From: Ricinus communis
Taxonomy: Eukaryota > Streptophyta > Magnoliopsida > Malpighiales > Euphorbiaceae
DNA length: 64,000 nt
Assembly (NCBI RefSeq): GCF_019578655.1
Contig: NC_063265.1
Location: forward strand, 21,624,285-21,688,284
Reading direction: 5' to 3'
A model generated the notes under the pieces. It was not told where the DNA came from, searched no databases, and saw only the letters and a program-made list of their open reading frames with translations. Below are positions 10,422 through 22,104 of this stretch, piece after piece. Made by a program: the position numbers and the translations under genes. How positions within the stretch are numbered: the first letter of the stretch is position 1; the number at the start of each line of letters is the position of its first letter.

Positions 10422-11297
10422 GTGATGCAAAAAATTATTGAAAGCTCTTATGGCCGTCCATTAAAGAACAAGAAGATTCTTCAATCTAATGAATTCTCAT
10501 GTTTAGCTTGCTCTCAAGGAAAGCTGATTATTAGGCCTTTACCGAGCAAAATTTAAAATGAATCACCTAGATTTCTGGAACATATACAAGGTGATATTTG
10601 CGGACCAATTTATCCACCATGTGGACCATTTAAATATTTTATAGTGTTAGATGCATCAACAAGATGGTCACATGTATGTTAATTATCAACTCAAAATATG
10701 GCATTTGCCAGATTACTTGCTCAAATAATTTAATTAAAATCATAGTTTTTAAAATATGCTATTAAGACAATTTATCTTGATAATGCTGGTGAATTTACAT
10801 TTAAGGCCATTAATGATTATTGCATCTCAATTGGAATAACTGTTGAACATCCAGTAGCTCATGTTCATACTCAAAATGGTCTAGCAGTATCTCTTATTAA
10901 ATGTCTCCAACTAATAGCTAGACCACTACTAATGAAAATAAATCTTTCAATAATTGCTTGGGGACATGCAATTTTATATGCAGCAACTATTATTCACAGC
11001 AGGCTAACTAGTTATCATAAATTTTCACCATTACAGTTGGTTTCTGGCGAGGAGCCATATATTTTCCATTTGAGAATTTTTAAATGCGTTGTTTATGTCC
11101 CAATTGATCCCTCATATCGCACAAAAATGGGACCTCAAAGGAGATTGAGAATATATATTGGATTTGAATCTCCATTTATAATTAAATATCTTGAGCCATT
11201 AACAAGGAATATCTTTACTGCGATATTTAATGAGGCTTTATTTTCTAAGTTGGGGGAGAGAGAACAAGCAATTAGAGAAACAAATTGTTTGGTATGA
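10422..11297 (+). pseudogene. Copia integrase
   Basis: SCLACSQGKL is the cysteine pair of the zinc finger. HIQGDICGPIYPPCGPF with FIVLDASTRWSHV carries the first core Asp, TIYLDNAGEF the second, and HVHTQNGLAVSLIKC the region of the catalytic Glu, here changed (normally ...NGLAE). The later part, AATIIHSRLTSYHKFSPLQL...RRLRIYIGFESP, is intact from 10,932 to 11,297. Several stops (after SKI, HVC, AQII) break it. Confidence 0.85.
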
Positions 11298-12690
11298 GCC
11301 ATCACTAAATCATCTTGATCTTTATTCAAAACAATGTGAACTATAAGTTCAAATGATCATTCATTTGCAAAGTATAGCAAACTAATTGCCATATGCATTT
11401 TGTGATGCAAAAAGAGTAACTAAATCTCATATACCAGTTGAAAATACTCTAGCTAGAATCAATGTCTCAGTAGGACAACATGTTAATATTATAGCAAATG
11501 AGTCCATAACACAGCAGAAGCGTGGTAGGCCACTTGGTTCCAAGGATAAAAATTCAAGAAAGAAAAGGGAACAAAATAAACCAATTGACAGTCTCAAAAT
11601 TGATGTTCCTGAGGAGTCTATAATAAAAGATATAGAAAAACAAATAACCCTAGAAGAAGTCAAGTGCCTGAAGATGATGAAAATGATGAGATATCAATCA
11701 ACTATGTCACTTTAGGTAAGAGATGGAATCAAAGTGAAACTATTATTGATAATGTATTTGCATATGCAGTGGCAATTGATATTGCAAAAGAAAGTGAGAA
11801 CATTGAACCTAAGTCCGTCATTGAATGTTGATAAAAAAATGACTGGCCTGAAAGGAAAGATGCAATATAGGTAGAATTAAACTCATTAGAAAAATGCCAA
11901 GTCTTTAGGCCCATTGTTTTAACACTTGATGATATTAAGTCAGTAGGCTATAAACGGGTTTTTGTGCGTAAACACAATGAGAAAAATAAAATTGTAAGAT
12001 ATAAAGCACGACTTGTAGCACAAGAATTCTCACAAAGACCAGCAGTGGATACAATTACATTTAGATTTTTAATTAGCTTGGCAAGTTTAGAATGACTTCA
12101 TATGCATCTTATGGATGTAGTTACAGCTTATTTATATGGATCAATTGATAATGATATTTATATGAAAGTTCTTGAAGGACTAAAAATGCTTGAAGCATGT
12201 AGCTCAAAACTATGAAAAATATATTCAATTAAGCTACCAAAATCCTTGTATGGATTGAAACAATTTGGACAAATGTGGTATAGTCGCCTAAGTGAATATC
12301 TTTTGAATGAAGAATATACTAACAATTCAATTTCTCCATGTGTTTTCATTAAGAAAATAAATTATATAATTGCAGTTTATTCTGATAATTTAAACATCAT
12401 TGGGACTCCTGAAGAGTTGATAGAAATAATAAATTATTTAAAAAATAAATTTAAAATGAAAGTTTTGGGACGAACAAAATTTTATCTCGACATGTAAATC
12501 AAACATTTATTTGGAGAAATTTTTATTTATCAATCAACTTATATTGAAAAGATATTGAAATACTTTAATATAAATAAATCTCATCCAATGAGTTCTCTTA
12601 TGATTGCACCTAGATGTGAAAAAGGACCTTTTTCGTCCTGGAAAAGATTGTAAAGAAATACTTGGTCCAAAAGTACCATATCTTAGTATT
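11298..12690 (+). pseudogene. Copia linker and reverse transcriptase
   Basis: 11,386-11,715 is a basic linker (GRPLGSKDKNSRKKRE). RT begins ~11,870 with LNSLEKCQVF, then YKARLVAQEFSQRP, MDVVTAYLYGSID, KSLYGLKQFGQMWYSRL. The catalytic motif region reads IIAVYSDNLNIIG, where the family has YVDD: the second Asp is Asn and Val is Ser, so the active site is destroyed. A conserved KNKFKMKVLGRTKFYLDM follows. Frameshifts and stops occur at ~11,830, 12,095 and 12,497. Confidence 0.85.
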
Positions 12691-13360
12691 ATTGGAGCAT
12701 TAATGTATCTTGCTAATTGTACAAGACCTTATATGACATTTTTGTGAATTTGCTAGCAAAATATAGTTCCTCACCAACTTGAAGGCATTGGAATGATATG
12801 AAACAAATTTTTCATTATTAATGTAGTACATCAGATATGAGCTTATTTTATCTACAAGACTCGAAGTTAGAATTTATTGGATATGTAGATGCTGGATATT
12901 TATCTGATCCACATAAAGTTCAATCACAAATGAGTTACTTATTTACATATGATGGCACTGCTATATCTTGGCATTCTATTCAGCAAACTCTAACTGCCAC
13001 ATCATCTAATCATTGTTGAAATATTGGTAATGCACGAGGCTAATAGAGAATGCATATGGTTGAGATCTATGATCCAACATATCAAGGAAACATGTGATCT
13101 TCCATTTGATAAAGGACGCCGAACAGTGCTATATGAAGATAACGTTGCTTGTATTGCCTAACTCAAAGAAAGATATATTGAAGTAGATAGAACCAAGCAC
13201 ATTTCACCAAAGTTCTTTTTCACTTGCGAGCTTTAAAAGCAAGGTGTTTTAGATATTAATAATTCGATAGATTTATTTACAGAAGCACTCTCTACAACAA
13301 CATTTGAGAAGTTGATGAACAAAATTGGCATGCACAGACTAAGAGATCTTTGTTAGAAAT
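12691..13360 (+). pseudogene. Copia RNase H
   Basis: LEFIGYVDAGYLSDPHKVQSQ holds the first RNase H Asp. YDGTAISWHSIQQTLTATSSNH corresponds to the region before the catalytic Glu (usually SSNHAEIIA), where a stop and frame change occur at 13,017. The rest (ANRECIWLRSMIQHI and the region ILT...GM) is readable only across frames, ending near HRLRDL at 13,350. Confidence 0.8.
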
Positions 13361-13553
13361 CATGTTCTCATAAGGGGGAGATTTTGATGCATTATACTCT
13401 TTTTTTTAGCTTAGATTTTGTCCCATTGAATTTTCCTAGCAAGTTTTTTAACGAGGCAGTGTTATGGCGCATGCTTCTACATGAATAATGTACTTTTTTT
13501 CCTTCACCAAGATTTTTTTCCATATGAAACCAGATATATTCATTGTAATAGAC

Positions 13554-13566
13554 ATCCAAGGGGGAG
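13554..13566 (+). other. Copia polypurine tract
   Basis: The run ccaagggggag lies directly before the LTR start TGTTATGATAATA at 13,567. An earlier purine run (taagggggagatt, 13,371-13,383) lies ~190 bp upstream and may be a second tract, as some copia families have. Confidence 0.75.
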
Positions 13567-13835
13567 TGTTATGATAATATTTGGGTTATATATTGGATGT
13601 CTATCATTATGTCTATGGATAGATTTTCTTGCATAGATAGAACTCTATTTCTATAACCTTTTACAACTATAAATAGGTATTACAATCAATGAAATGAAAT
13701 ATATAAACATATAAACACATATACATACATATATACATATAAAAAATTACTCTCCCTTCTCTCTTTATTTACTTTGTTCTTGATCTCTACTTTATAATAC
13801 TTTTTGTTCTTCTTCTTATTCTTTATTTCATAATA
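13567..13835 (+). repeat. Copia 3' LTR, 269 bp
   Basis: Starts TGTTATGATAATATTTGGG and ends ...TTTCATAATA, with CA mutated to TA at the very end. It contains a TATA-like actataaatagg (13,668-13,679). The end matches the 5' LTR remnant at 9,077-9,115. Confidence 0.8.
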
Positions 13836-13990
13836 AGGTAGACTATATTTTTTATATTTTTAGTAATATGAAATCTCTAACACTCCCCTCAAGTGCAAAT
13901 GAGATTTGACTTTGACACCTAATAGTCACATGAAATTGAGATCATCTCCTTGAATTTGTTCAAGCCAGATCTGCTCTGATACCATACTAA
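13836..13990 (-). mobile_element. TRIM-like fragment (PBS, ~80-bp core, PPT, LTR start)
   Basis: On the minus strand, a tRNA-iMet primer-binding site tggtatcagagc (13,984-13,973) is followed by ~80 bp without coding capacity. Then comes a purine tract gaggggag and TGTTAGAGATTTCATATTAC (from 13,882 downward), a plausible LTR start that is cut at 13,836 by the copia LTR. PBS and PPT less than 100 bp apart is the signature of a terminal-repeat retrotransposon in miniature. I did not find the full 5' LTR to the right. Confidence 0.6.
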
Positions 13991-16900
13991 ATTTTGAATT
14001 GATTGATTAATATGGAAGTTAAATAAATGAGTAAGTATAGAGACCAACTAATATAATTGAGCTTGAATCTAATCAATATCAAAATGATTAAAATTAATTT
14101 TTTTTCATAAATGCTACAAAAATATAAAATAATTATAAACGTAAAAATTACTAACAATAAGAATATACAAAAAAGAGAATTTATTTATAAATACCCAAAA
14201 ACAGAATTTTATTATAAAATATCCAGATTTAGTTTTCTTTTTTTAACCGAAAAAATATATGTTGGATATACTTTGAAGAAAAAGTTTATATATTCGGTAT
14301 ACTTTTAATCGATACTTAATCTAAAATATATATTACTTTTTGTTAAATATTATTGTATTTTATTTGAATTTATAATATTACTGATGAATAAATAAATAAA
14401 TAAATAATTTAAAAGATATTTTACTGATTTAAGGATGTAAAGATTTTGTTGAGAATATCATATCTGAAAAAGAAAACAAATTACTATATTGTAAAAAAGG
14501 TATGTATTGGGTAATATATTAACAAATATATATATGTCTTATATGCTTTTAATCTAAACTAAATAAAGTATATATTAATATTTAATTATATTTATGTTTA
14601 ATAATGATATAAATCTTTTTAATATTAAAATTAGATGAATAATTTAGTCAATATTTATAGCTTTTCTTTCAAGAATACCCATTCTTTCATCTTTCTTTTT
14701 TGATAAAAACGGCTTAAATTTAGTTAATTAACAACAGAAAGATTTAAACTTTATTCCTCTCTCACTGTTATCGCTCTTTTAATGTTTTGCCAGTATTTTT
14801 TGTTAAATTTGATGCTGAAAATGACTCTCCATCCTCTAAAAATTTGTAGATAGGTCATAATAGCATATGGCGTCACAATTTGATCGAAAATTAATAAATC
14901 ATAAATTCAAAGGAGAAAATGAAAAGAGTGAAGAATGAGCTTTTTTTTAAAAGAACAATGAGTAATTTTTAAAAATTAAAAAAAAATATAAAATATTTTT
15001 ATAATTATTTTTAAAAACAAATAAAAAGTGATTTTTTTTAAAAGTTAATCACCTGATTATATATATATATGATGTTGAATTTCGCAGTATGTAATGCACT
15101 GTTCTTCTTCAAACTTTGTATTGACAAATAAGCTTTTCATTTGTCAATAGATTGGTTGGTGAAACCCCAGATATTATCTTCTAAACATCTTTTCAATATG
15201 AATCCCTATGAAATTATCATTTTGTCTTTTTTGAAAATTGAAAAGTGAGAATTATCTCTTAGATTTGATTGAACTACAAAATATTCATAAATTATCACAC
15301 ACCAAATCTAATACTATTTGTGTTTTTATCTAACTTTTAGTTTTAAATTTTTTCTTGAATTAAAATTTAAATTTTTTCAATTAAAAGATCTGGTTGATAT
15401 TTACCAAAATAAAATGATGAGATTTGGTGACTTCTTTTTACTTAGAATAAGATTTAGTGACTTTACTTAACACAAAAGTTAAATCTGATCAAATTTAAAA
15501 TCTCATCATTGATTTTTTTTTTCTTGAAAAGAGAAAATAAAAGGAAAGCTAGAGTGACAGCCAAAACACTTAGCAAATGAAATTTAAAGTTTTTGATCTA
15601 GTCCTTAATAATAGAACTCTCAATCGATTAATACTATAAAATCTCAGCACAATTATAAAAACATAAAAAAAATTAATTAATATCCTTTAGCTGATTATTA
15701 ATACTTTTAACTTGCTTGATTTAGGACAATTTAATCCCATTATTAAATTGTTACTCAATTTAAGTTTGAATTATTAAAGAATACTAATTTTATTTTTACT
15801 TTATACATACTATGACTAAACTAAAAATGAAAAAATGATAACAAAAAAAATAATCTTTTAGGTGAATTTGATATTTTATAATAAATTTAAAGATTCAGAC
15901 TATAATTATTTTTTAATTAATTTAAAATTATATCTATTTTAGATAGAGGATATGCTAATATAGTATATGATAAACTAAAAATTGGATACTGTTTTAATGT
16001 AATAAAAGAATAAAATTAATTAATGAATAATAAACCTAATATAAGGTAGTAAATAGTAATTAACTCTTGACAAAAAAAAAAGAAAAAAGAAAAACAAAGC
16101 AACTTGAACATTTTATTGAAAGCAATATTGCTTGATTCTGAACTTATTAAAATGGAAAGTTGAGTGACAAGGACCTGTTGTGGGCAAAATCATTCCCTTC
16201 TGCTTCATCAAATATTTAAATTCTAAATTCTAAATTCTAAATTCTAAAGTAAACTAAAGGATTTTATTTTGGAGAAAGAGAAAATAATACATAAATAAGA
16301 CAGAAAGAGAAAGATGCATTGGATTGGGTAGGAAAAGGGTCATTGTCAAATAATATATATTTGTGAATTAACCAGTCACTGGCAGCAGGTCAGAAGAAAA
16401 AGCATCAATGTCTTTGACAATGTTGTTTTTGACCCACAATAGCTGCTTGCTTACCTCATTCGATTCCCTCATGTTTCTTTATTGCCCTCGACCCGCTCTT
16501 GTATTCGGCCTTGCATCGCTGCGTGCTCCCTGATTTCAGAATTTTAATTTTATATTATTTTTTAAATTTAGTAATTATTTTTACAAAAAGTAGATAAATT
16601 AATATTTTTAAGATAAAATTTAAATATAACTCATAAAATTAGAAATATTTAATAATATTAAATTAATAAATCTTAAATTTACTTTTTAAATAAACATCCA
16701 CTAGTAATTACAAAAAAATATTTAAAGAGAAAAGCTCTCCAACATGCGAAACTCAAACTTTTAAAATATAAATATAATAAAAAAAAGATACTAATAATAG
16801 GAGTGGCCACACCGCAACTGTCCCTTGGATGATTCAGGGCTGCCTCCGGTTCGGCCCATTCAGACAATATTAAAAAATATATATTTATTTATTTTTTTAA

Positions 16901-17075
16901 GAAAAAATTTAAATTTAAATATTTTACCAAATATTAAAGTGTTTATATATCCTCTTGGAGTTTAAAGGAATTAAAAATTTATTTACATCCTTGATCACTT
17001 TCTGCACTGAAAGTTGAAGTCCTTTGCTTGTATGATCGGACAAATATTCATCTCCTGTTTTTTATAAATTTTATT

Positions 17076-17108
<33 letters not shown>

Positions 17109-17505
17109 GACTTTTTATTAATTATTATTTTTCATTCATCAAATATCTTTAATATTATTAATGTTATTATAATATTATTATATACATTATTATCAATAAA
17201 AAAAAGAAGTTAATTTTATTCTTAATTAAAATAATAAATTAAATTATAATATAATAAATACTTTTATTTTTTATTATTATTAGTTTCTTTTAAATGGGTG
17301 GTTCGGAAATCAAACCGCTAGTTCTGATTCTAATAAATATTAAATAAGCTTTGAACTGGTCATTTTTGATTTTAATTTCAATTTAAGCTCGTTTTAGATT
17401 TGACTGGTTTAAAACTGATCCATAGCCGAGTCTAACTAATAATATATAATAGTGTTAAATATTTCTCATAGCTATTATCTAGAAAATATATAGTCCTCCT
17501 AAATA
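13991..17505. other. AT-rich region, no recognised gene
   Basis: 3.5 kb of AT-rich DNA with simple repeats: (AATA)n near 14,389-14,406, attctaa units at 16,219-16,248, and (TTA)n at 17,084-17,108. A patch of higher GC at ~16,400-16,540 and another at 16,800-16,870 (ggttcggccc) stand out. The second, with 17,295-17,440 (ggttcggaaatcaaaccg), may be ends of a small non-autonomous DNA transposon, but I could not confirm inverted ends. No convincing ORF. Confidence 0.5.
17084..17108. repeat. TTA microsatellite
   Basis: About eight uninterrupted attatt-type trinucleotide units within a longer A/T-only stretch. Confidence 0.8.
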
Positions 17506-17626
17506 CTTATTCCATATTCTATTAAGATGAACTCTACTATCACTTTGTTTAAAACAACGTAATTTTACTTTGGTTGAAATAATTTATTAAACTTATTTTG
17601 TTAAATTTAAAATCTAAAAGTGATTA
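17506..17626 (+). repeat. Left copy of 121-bp direct repeat flanking viral insertion
   Basis: The 121 bases from cttattccatattctatt to taaaagtgatta are repeated without any difference at 24,740-24,860. Left of this copy and right of the other the sequence is unrelated AT-rich DNA. Everything between them is virus-derived, so this is a long target-site duplication made when the viral DNA was joined into a staggered break. Confidence 0.9.
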
Positions 17627-18200
17627 ATAAAAATAATAAAAAGAAAGGTCCTCCTGTCTGTTACAAATGTGGTCGTGTTGGTCATTTTAAATCCCAATGT
17701 AGGATGAAAGAAAAAAATTAATAAATTAGACATCTCTGATAAACTTAAAGATCAAATGCTTAATCTTTTACTATCTGATACAGATCCTGAAAATTCTGAT
17801 TTAAGTGATTTTGAAGAAAATGATTTAAATATTCTAAGTGATTCATCTTCTACAAATCGATTTTGAAACATGTGAAGGTCCTGAATTTGTACGGGTGTCC
17901 TTGTTGTAATTCAACTTTAAATGTTTTAACAAAAGAAACCCTTCCGATCTTTTTGAATTAGTTGACAAAATTAATGACCCTTCCGATAGAGAAAAATACT
18001 TTTTAAAATTAAGAGATATTGTTTTGCATAACGAAATTCAAAAATCCGAACCTATTCCTTATAACTTAAAAGAAATTTTTCAAAGATTTGACTCAAAATC
18101 TTCTAGAAATTCTACACCTAATATTCAAGATTTACAAGAAGAAATTAAAAATATAAAACAAGAAATTAATAATTTAAAAATGAAAATTTAGATTTCAAAG
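17627..18200 (+). pseudogene. Coat protein C-terminal part, zinc knuckle (viral)
   Basis: The peptide PPVCYKCGRVGHFKSQC (around 17,650-17,702) is a CCHC zinc knuckle, C-x2-C-x4-H-x4-C, as at the end of caulimovirid coat proteins, where it binds the viral RNA. A lysine-rich stretch precedes it. A stop follows at ~17,720. Beyond that, acidic Asp/Glu/Ser-rich sequence (to ~17,860) and a long helical Lys/Glu/Asn region (17,950-18,190) correspond to the linker between coat protein and protease, broken by several frameshifts. The N-terminal two thirds of the coat protein is absent on this strand. Confidence 0.8.
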
Positions 18201-18289
18201 AAAGAATTTTAAAATTGGAACTAAATAGGAAAAATAAAGATATTGAGTCCTCCGAAATACGAATGATTCTCATATTAATGAATTTTTAG

Positions 18290-18720
18290 CTCATATTACC
18301 GAGGTAAATTTTCATAAATGGTTTATTTTTGTTAGAATTCTTATAAATGATTTTAAAATTGAGACAATTGCTTTAGTTGATTCTGGAGGACCAAAATTGT
18401 ATACAAGAAGGAATTGTACCTACACAGTTTTTTGAAAAACAAGCGAAAAATTACATCGCTAATGGTTCAAGAATGCAAATAAATTATAAACTTTCTAAAG
18501 TTAAAATTTGTAATGATGGATTGTGTTTTTACACTTCTTTTATTCTAATAAAAATCTATCCGCTCACATTATTCTTGGAACTCCGTTTTTAGCATTACTT
18601 TATCCTTTCACAGTTGACACATGGTATCAAAACTAGATTATTAGGAAAAGAAATTTGTTTTAAATTCATCTTCTCCGAGCAAGAAAAGGACATAAATGTT
18701 TTGAAGAAAAATTGCGTTTT
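18290..18720 (+). pseudogene. Aspartic protease (viral)
   Basis: FKIETIALVDSGG carries the D-S-G catalytic triad of a retropepsin-type protease, which in this family cuts the ORF1 polyprotein. A frameshift directly behind it moves the frame to NCIQEGIVPTQFFEK (18,390 on), the expected flap-side sequence, and to NGSRMQINYKLSKVKICNDG. The C-terminal HIILGTPFLALLYPF (18,570-18,610) is the Ile-Leu-Gly motif, again after a frame change. The domain is all there but split over at least two frames. Confidence 0.8.
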
Positions 18721-18759
18721 TAATGATCTTATTAGTCAAAAGAAAAAATAAATCGCTTT

Positions 18760-20240
18760 TTTAAACAAAGAAATCTTATCTTTAAAGATTAAAGAAGAGT
18801 TAGACCTTGATGTGACAAAAGCCAAAATAAAAGATATCGAGAATCTCTTTACTAAAGACTTATGTGCACGTCCCAAATACTTTTTGGAATAGGAAAAACA
18901 TGTGATATCTTTACCTTATGTTAAAGATTTTTCCGAAATAACATACCAACAAAATCACATGCTATACATATGAACACAGAACTTGAAAATCATTGTAAGA
19001 AAGAAATAGATGAATTATTACAAAAGGGGTTAATTCGTAATTCTAGTTCTCCTTGGAGTACGCTCTGCTTTCTATGTCTATAATGCGGTGAGAAAGAGGC
19101 GTGGTGTACCCAGACTTGTCATAAATTATAAACCTTTAAATAAAGTTTTAGAATGGATTAGATACCCTTTACCTAACAAAAGAGATTTGTTGAAAAACTT
19201 TATGATTCAAAAATTTATTCTAAGTTTGACATGAAATCTGGTTTTTGGCAAATCCAAATAGATGAAAAGGATCGTTATAAAACTGGTTTTAATGTTCCTT
19301 TCTGTCATTATGAATGGAATGTCATGCCATTTGGATTAAAAAATGCACCATCTGAATTCCAGAGAATTATGAATGACATTTTTCATGATCATCAATCATT
19401 TACCATTGTTTACATTGATGATGTGTTAGTCTTTTCAAATTCATTAGCACAACATTTTTCTCATTTGCATAAGTTTTACAATATAATTAAAAAAAATAGT
19501 TTAGTAGTTTCTGCACCTAAAATGAAACTATGTCAAACAAAAATTAGATTTCTTGGACATGAAATTTTTGAAAATAATGTTTCACCTATTTCAAGAGTTT
19601 TGGAATTTACTTCCAAATTTCCTGATGAAATTAAAGACAAAAATCAACTTCAAAGATTTTTGGGATGCCTTAATTATGTATCTGATTTCTTTAAGGATAT
19701 TAGAATCCTCTGTAAACCTTTGTTCAATCGTCTTAGAAAAAATCCAAAACCTTGGACCCATGAACACACTCGAGTCGTACAAACTATTAAACAGAAAATT
19801 CTTCATTTACCTTGTCTATCCATACCACATCCCAATGCCTTTCTCATAGTAGAAACAGATGCCTCTGATTTAGGTTTTGGAGGTATTCTCAAACAAAGGT
19901 TACCTGATCAAAATACAGAGTCTTTGGTTAGATTTCACTTTGGAGCATGGAATGAAACCCAATCTAAATACTCTACTATTAAAAAAGAGCTTTTATCAAT
20001 TGTTTTGTGTATTACAAAATTTGAAGATGATTTAGTTGGAAAACATTTTTTACTACGTATTGATTGTAGTCGCAAAAATATTTTAGAAAAGGATGTTAAA
20101 ATTTTATTTCAAAACAAGTTTTTGCCAGATGGCAAGCACTATTAGGAATATTTGATTTTGATATTGAGTATATTAAAGGTTCTTCAAATTCTTTGCCTGA
20201 TTTTTTGACAAGAGAATTTTTGCAGGGAAATAAATCAAGC
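18760..20240 (+). pseudogene. Reverse transcriptase-RNase H (viral)
   Basis: The pararetroviral polymerase copies pregenomic RNA into DNA. The first part (18,880-19,230) is broken but shows RRGVPRLVINYKPLN. From 19,231 to 20,145 a clean frame of 304 codons holds MKSGFWQIQI, MPFGLKNAPSEFQRIMN, IVYIDDVLVFSN (active site YIDD intact), FLGCLNY, then RNase H with VETDASDLGFGG, YSTIKKELLSIVL and LLRIDC. A frameshift near 20,100 separates the end, which reads DIEYIKGSSNSLPDFLTREF up to ~20,235 and holds the last RNase H Asp. Catalytic residues survive, but stops and frame changes upstream prevent a whole protein. Confidence 0.9.
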
Positions 20241-20248
20241 TAATTCTT

Positions 20249-21426
20249 ATGGGCACTCCCATCAAGAAAAAATTATCTCCAGCCGATTTTGCGGCTAAAA
20301 AGTCTGGACAATCTTCGTTGATTTCTACCAACAGATTTGAAATACTTGACAAAACTCCTTCTACCCCACCTAAACCATCCAACTTTTTACAAACTGTTAC
20401 AAAACCAGGTTCTTCTAAAACCGAACCACCCAAATATTTCACAAAACCTCAACACCAAATTGTAACTATTCTTGAAAGCGAAATATTCAATGGAAATTTA
20501 GAAAATCCTAATTACCAACAATTTTTCCAACACATTTTTCCCTCTGGACAATTCTTCATTCCTGAAAGTTCGTACAAATTAAAAAACTTTTATGAACTTA
20601 TCCTTTTGGACACTCACTCAATAGAAATTGAACATTCCTTTGATAAAGACGTTCCTGAAAAGATCTCCTATTCAAAATGCAGAATTTTGAAAGTCCTTAC
20701 CCTAGCCGGAACCAAAATCCTTATACCGCTAAAAATTTTCACATTACCTTTACACCTCCTTGTTTCAATTATTTTGATTACAAGAAAGCCTGGTACTATA
20801 CTTTTTATCTTCGAAATTGGAACCATTCCTGGTTCTTTATGTTTCACAAAACCAACTCAAAAACCTTTCCCAATTGGTTTTCTGATTGGTGGACATATTT
20901 TGGACTATGCCCAGAAATTTTACCTACCAAAATTGTGGAAGGATTTACTATCTTTAAAGAAAAATTACCCATTCTTAAACATAACAAATTGATTATTTTT
21001 TCTGAAACTTTTAACCTACCTTGGATATTTTCTTGGCAATTCAAGGTGAAACCTTATAAACCCTCTCCAAATGTAAATTCTATTGCCTGTTTAGTTCGAG
21101 AATATAGTGTCAAATGGTGGACAAACTGCAAAGACATTCAAGCCAATAAAAAAACTGTTTTGAAACATTTTGCGGGAAAAAATCCCATGATAGCAAGCCA
21201 ATCTATGGAACAATTTAACTTTTTATCGGACAAAAGTAAAATTTTAGCAAAATTGTCTGGAAATACAACAAAGAAGGAATTCAAAGCAGCCTTGGAACAA
21301 GCTTTGTCACAAGTCTCTGGAGATAGTGACAATGAAGACTCTGGAAGCACTAGTGGACCTAGTTTTACTCCTCAAAATGAAGATGATTGTTATGGACTCG
21401 ACAATTATGACATTCTTTTTGACTAA
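20249..21426 (+). pseudogene. ORF2-like protein of unknown function (viral), one frameshift
   Basis: From ATG 20,249 (MGTPIKKKLSPADF) the frame is meaningful to about 20,675 (SYSKC). The same protein then continues one frame over, from QNFESPYPSRNQNPYT to the stop at 21,426, so a single indel near 20,675 breaks an otherwise ~390-codon ORF. It begins 10-20 bp behind the end of the polymerase. The middle is rich in Trp, Phe and Tyr (WYYTFYLRNWNHSWFFMF), and the C-terminus is acidic and Ser-rich. Florendoviruses encode a second ORF of unknown role in this position; no catalytic motif is visible. Confidence 0.75.
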
Positions 21427-21478
21427 ATAAGCAAGGAATCTTTCCTTTTTCATAAGTGGACAAGTAGACAAAGAAAGA

Positions 21479-21700
21479 CAAAACAAAGTTGATAAGAATG
21501 AACAAATGGCGGACAAAGAATCTTCTCTTTTTGACAAAATGGACAAGATGACAAGAAGATAAACAAGCATCTTTTGAAGAATGGACAAGGACAAAACAAA
21601 GATGATAAAAATGAACAAGTGGCGGACAAAGAATCTTCTCTTTGGCAAAATGGACAAAATGGCTACTATTTTCTTTTGACAAGTTAATTCAATAATGTAA
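21479..21700 (+). repeat. 112-bp imperfect tandem duplication in viral intergenic region
   Basis: The block starting acaaaacaaagttgataag at 21,479 returns as acaaaacaaagatgataaa at 21,591, both running through ggcggacaaagaatcttctc. The whole stretch is built of shorter gacaa- and ggacaa-type repeats. It lies 50-260 bp upstream of the TATA box, where caulimovirid promoters have their enhancers. Confidence 0.75.
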
Positions 21701-21744
21701 CGGACTCAAAAATGTTTGAAGTCCGAATAGTATAGATTTTCTTA

Positions 21745-21840
21745 TTATAAATAGATGCACATTAGAAGGAAGAAGGCATCACTTGAATGCTTGAACTATC
21801 TTCCCTACTATCTCTCTTTGTAAAATCTTCTTTCAATAAA
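21745..21840 (+). promoter_or_regulatory. Viral pregenomic RNA promoter and polyadenylation signal
   Basis: A TATA box (attataaatagatg, ~21,744-21,756) is followed ~85 bp later by AATAAA (~21,836-21,841). In caulimovirids the poly(A) signal sits just downstream of the cap site and is passed on the first transit, giving a terminally redundant RNA. The spacing fits. Confidence 0.7.
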
Positions 21841-21911
21841 AGTTCAAATTATTTACTTATATCTTTTATCTTCTTCTATTATTAACTATTTCTCTATTAG
21901 ATCCTCTCAAA

Positions 21912-21923
21912 TGGTATCGAGCC
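21912..21923 (+). other. Minus-strand primer-binding site (tRNA-Met), one base deleted
   Basis: The sequence tggtatcgagcc differs from the initiator-tRNA complement tggtatcagagcc by one missing base. This site marks position 1 in caulimovirid genomes. It lies between the promoter and ORF1, as expected, and shows the insert contains the viral origin region. Confidence 0.75.
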
Positions 21924-22104
21924 TAGTTATTAAACTCGTAATATTGTTTAAGGTAGCGTTGGTCGACTGGTTTTCCGTTGGTCGGTAGTCTTCCCAATTA
22001 TCGGTCAAGGCGATTCGGTAGGTGGTCCCACTATCCTAAACATTATTTACTTGTTTATTGTCTTTGGTAATGACATCGTTGCAGTTTTAGTAGTCGAGAA
22101 ATAG

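Larger units (their letters stand above)
9077..13835 (+). mobile_element. Ty1/copia retrotransposon, degenerate, gag missing
   Basis: The order is a 39-bp 5' LTR remnant, leader with 30-bp repeats, protease-like, integrase, reverse transcriptase, RNase H, polypurine tract and a 269-bp 3' LTR. The copia order (integrase before RT) is clear. The end of the 5' LTR (tttatttcataaca) agrees with the end of the 3' LTR (tttatttcataata). Gag is essentially absent, with the protease region directly following a short MDPTQS start. Many stops and frameshifts make it dead. The Tat element to its left interrupted the 5' LTR. Confidence 0.85.

Noticed and set aside
16400..16560. Possible host exon or promoter (higher GC patch)
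   Set aside because: No open frame with recognisable protein, no splice signals that help; cannot support.
16830..17440. Possible non-autonomous hAT-like element (ggttcgg-type ends)
   Set aside because: No convincing inverted ends or 8-bp duplication could be matched by eye.
20173..20442. 89-codon minus-strand frame
   Set aside because: Shadow of the RT end and the start of the viral ORF2; no homology on that strand.
21307..21682. Two overlapping ~110-codon minus-strand frames
   Set aside because: They read the gacaa/ggacaa repeats of the viral intergenic region backward; repeat-made open frames.
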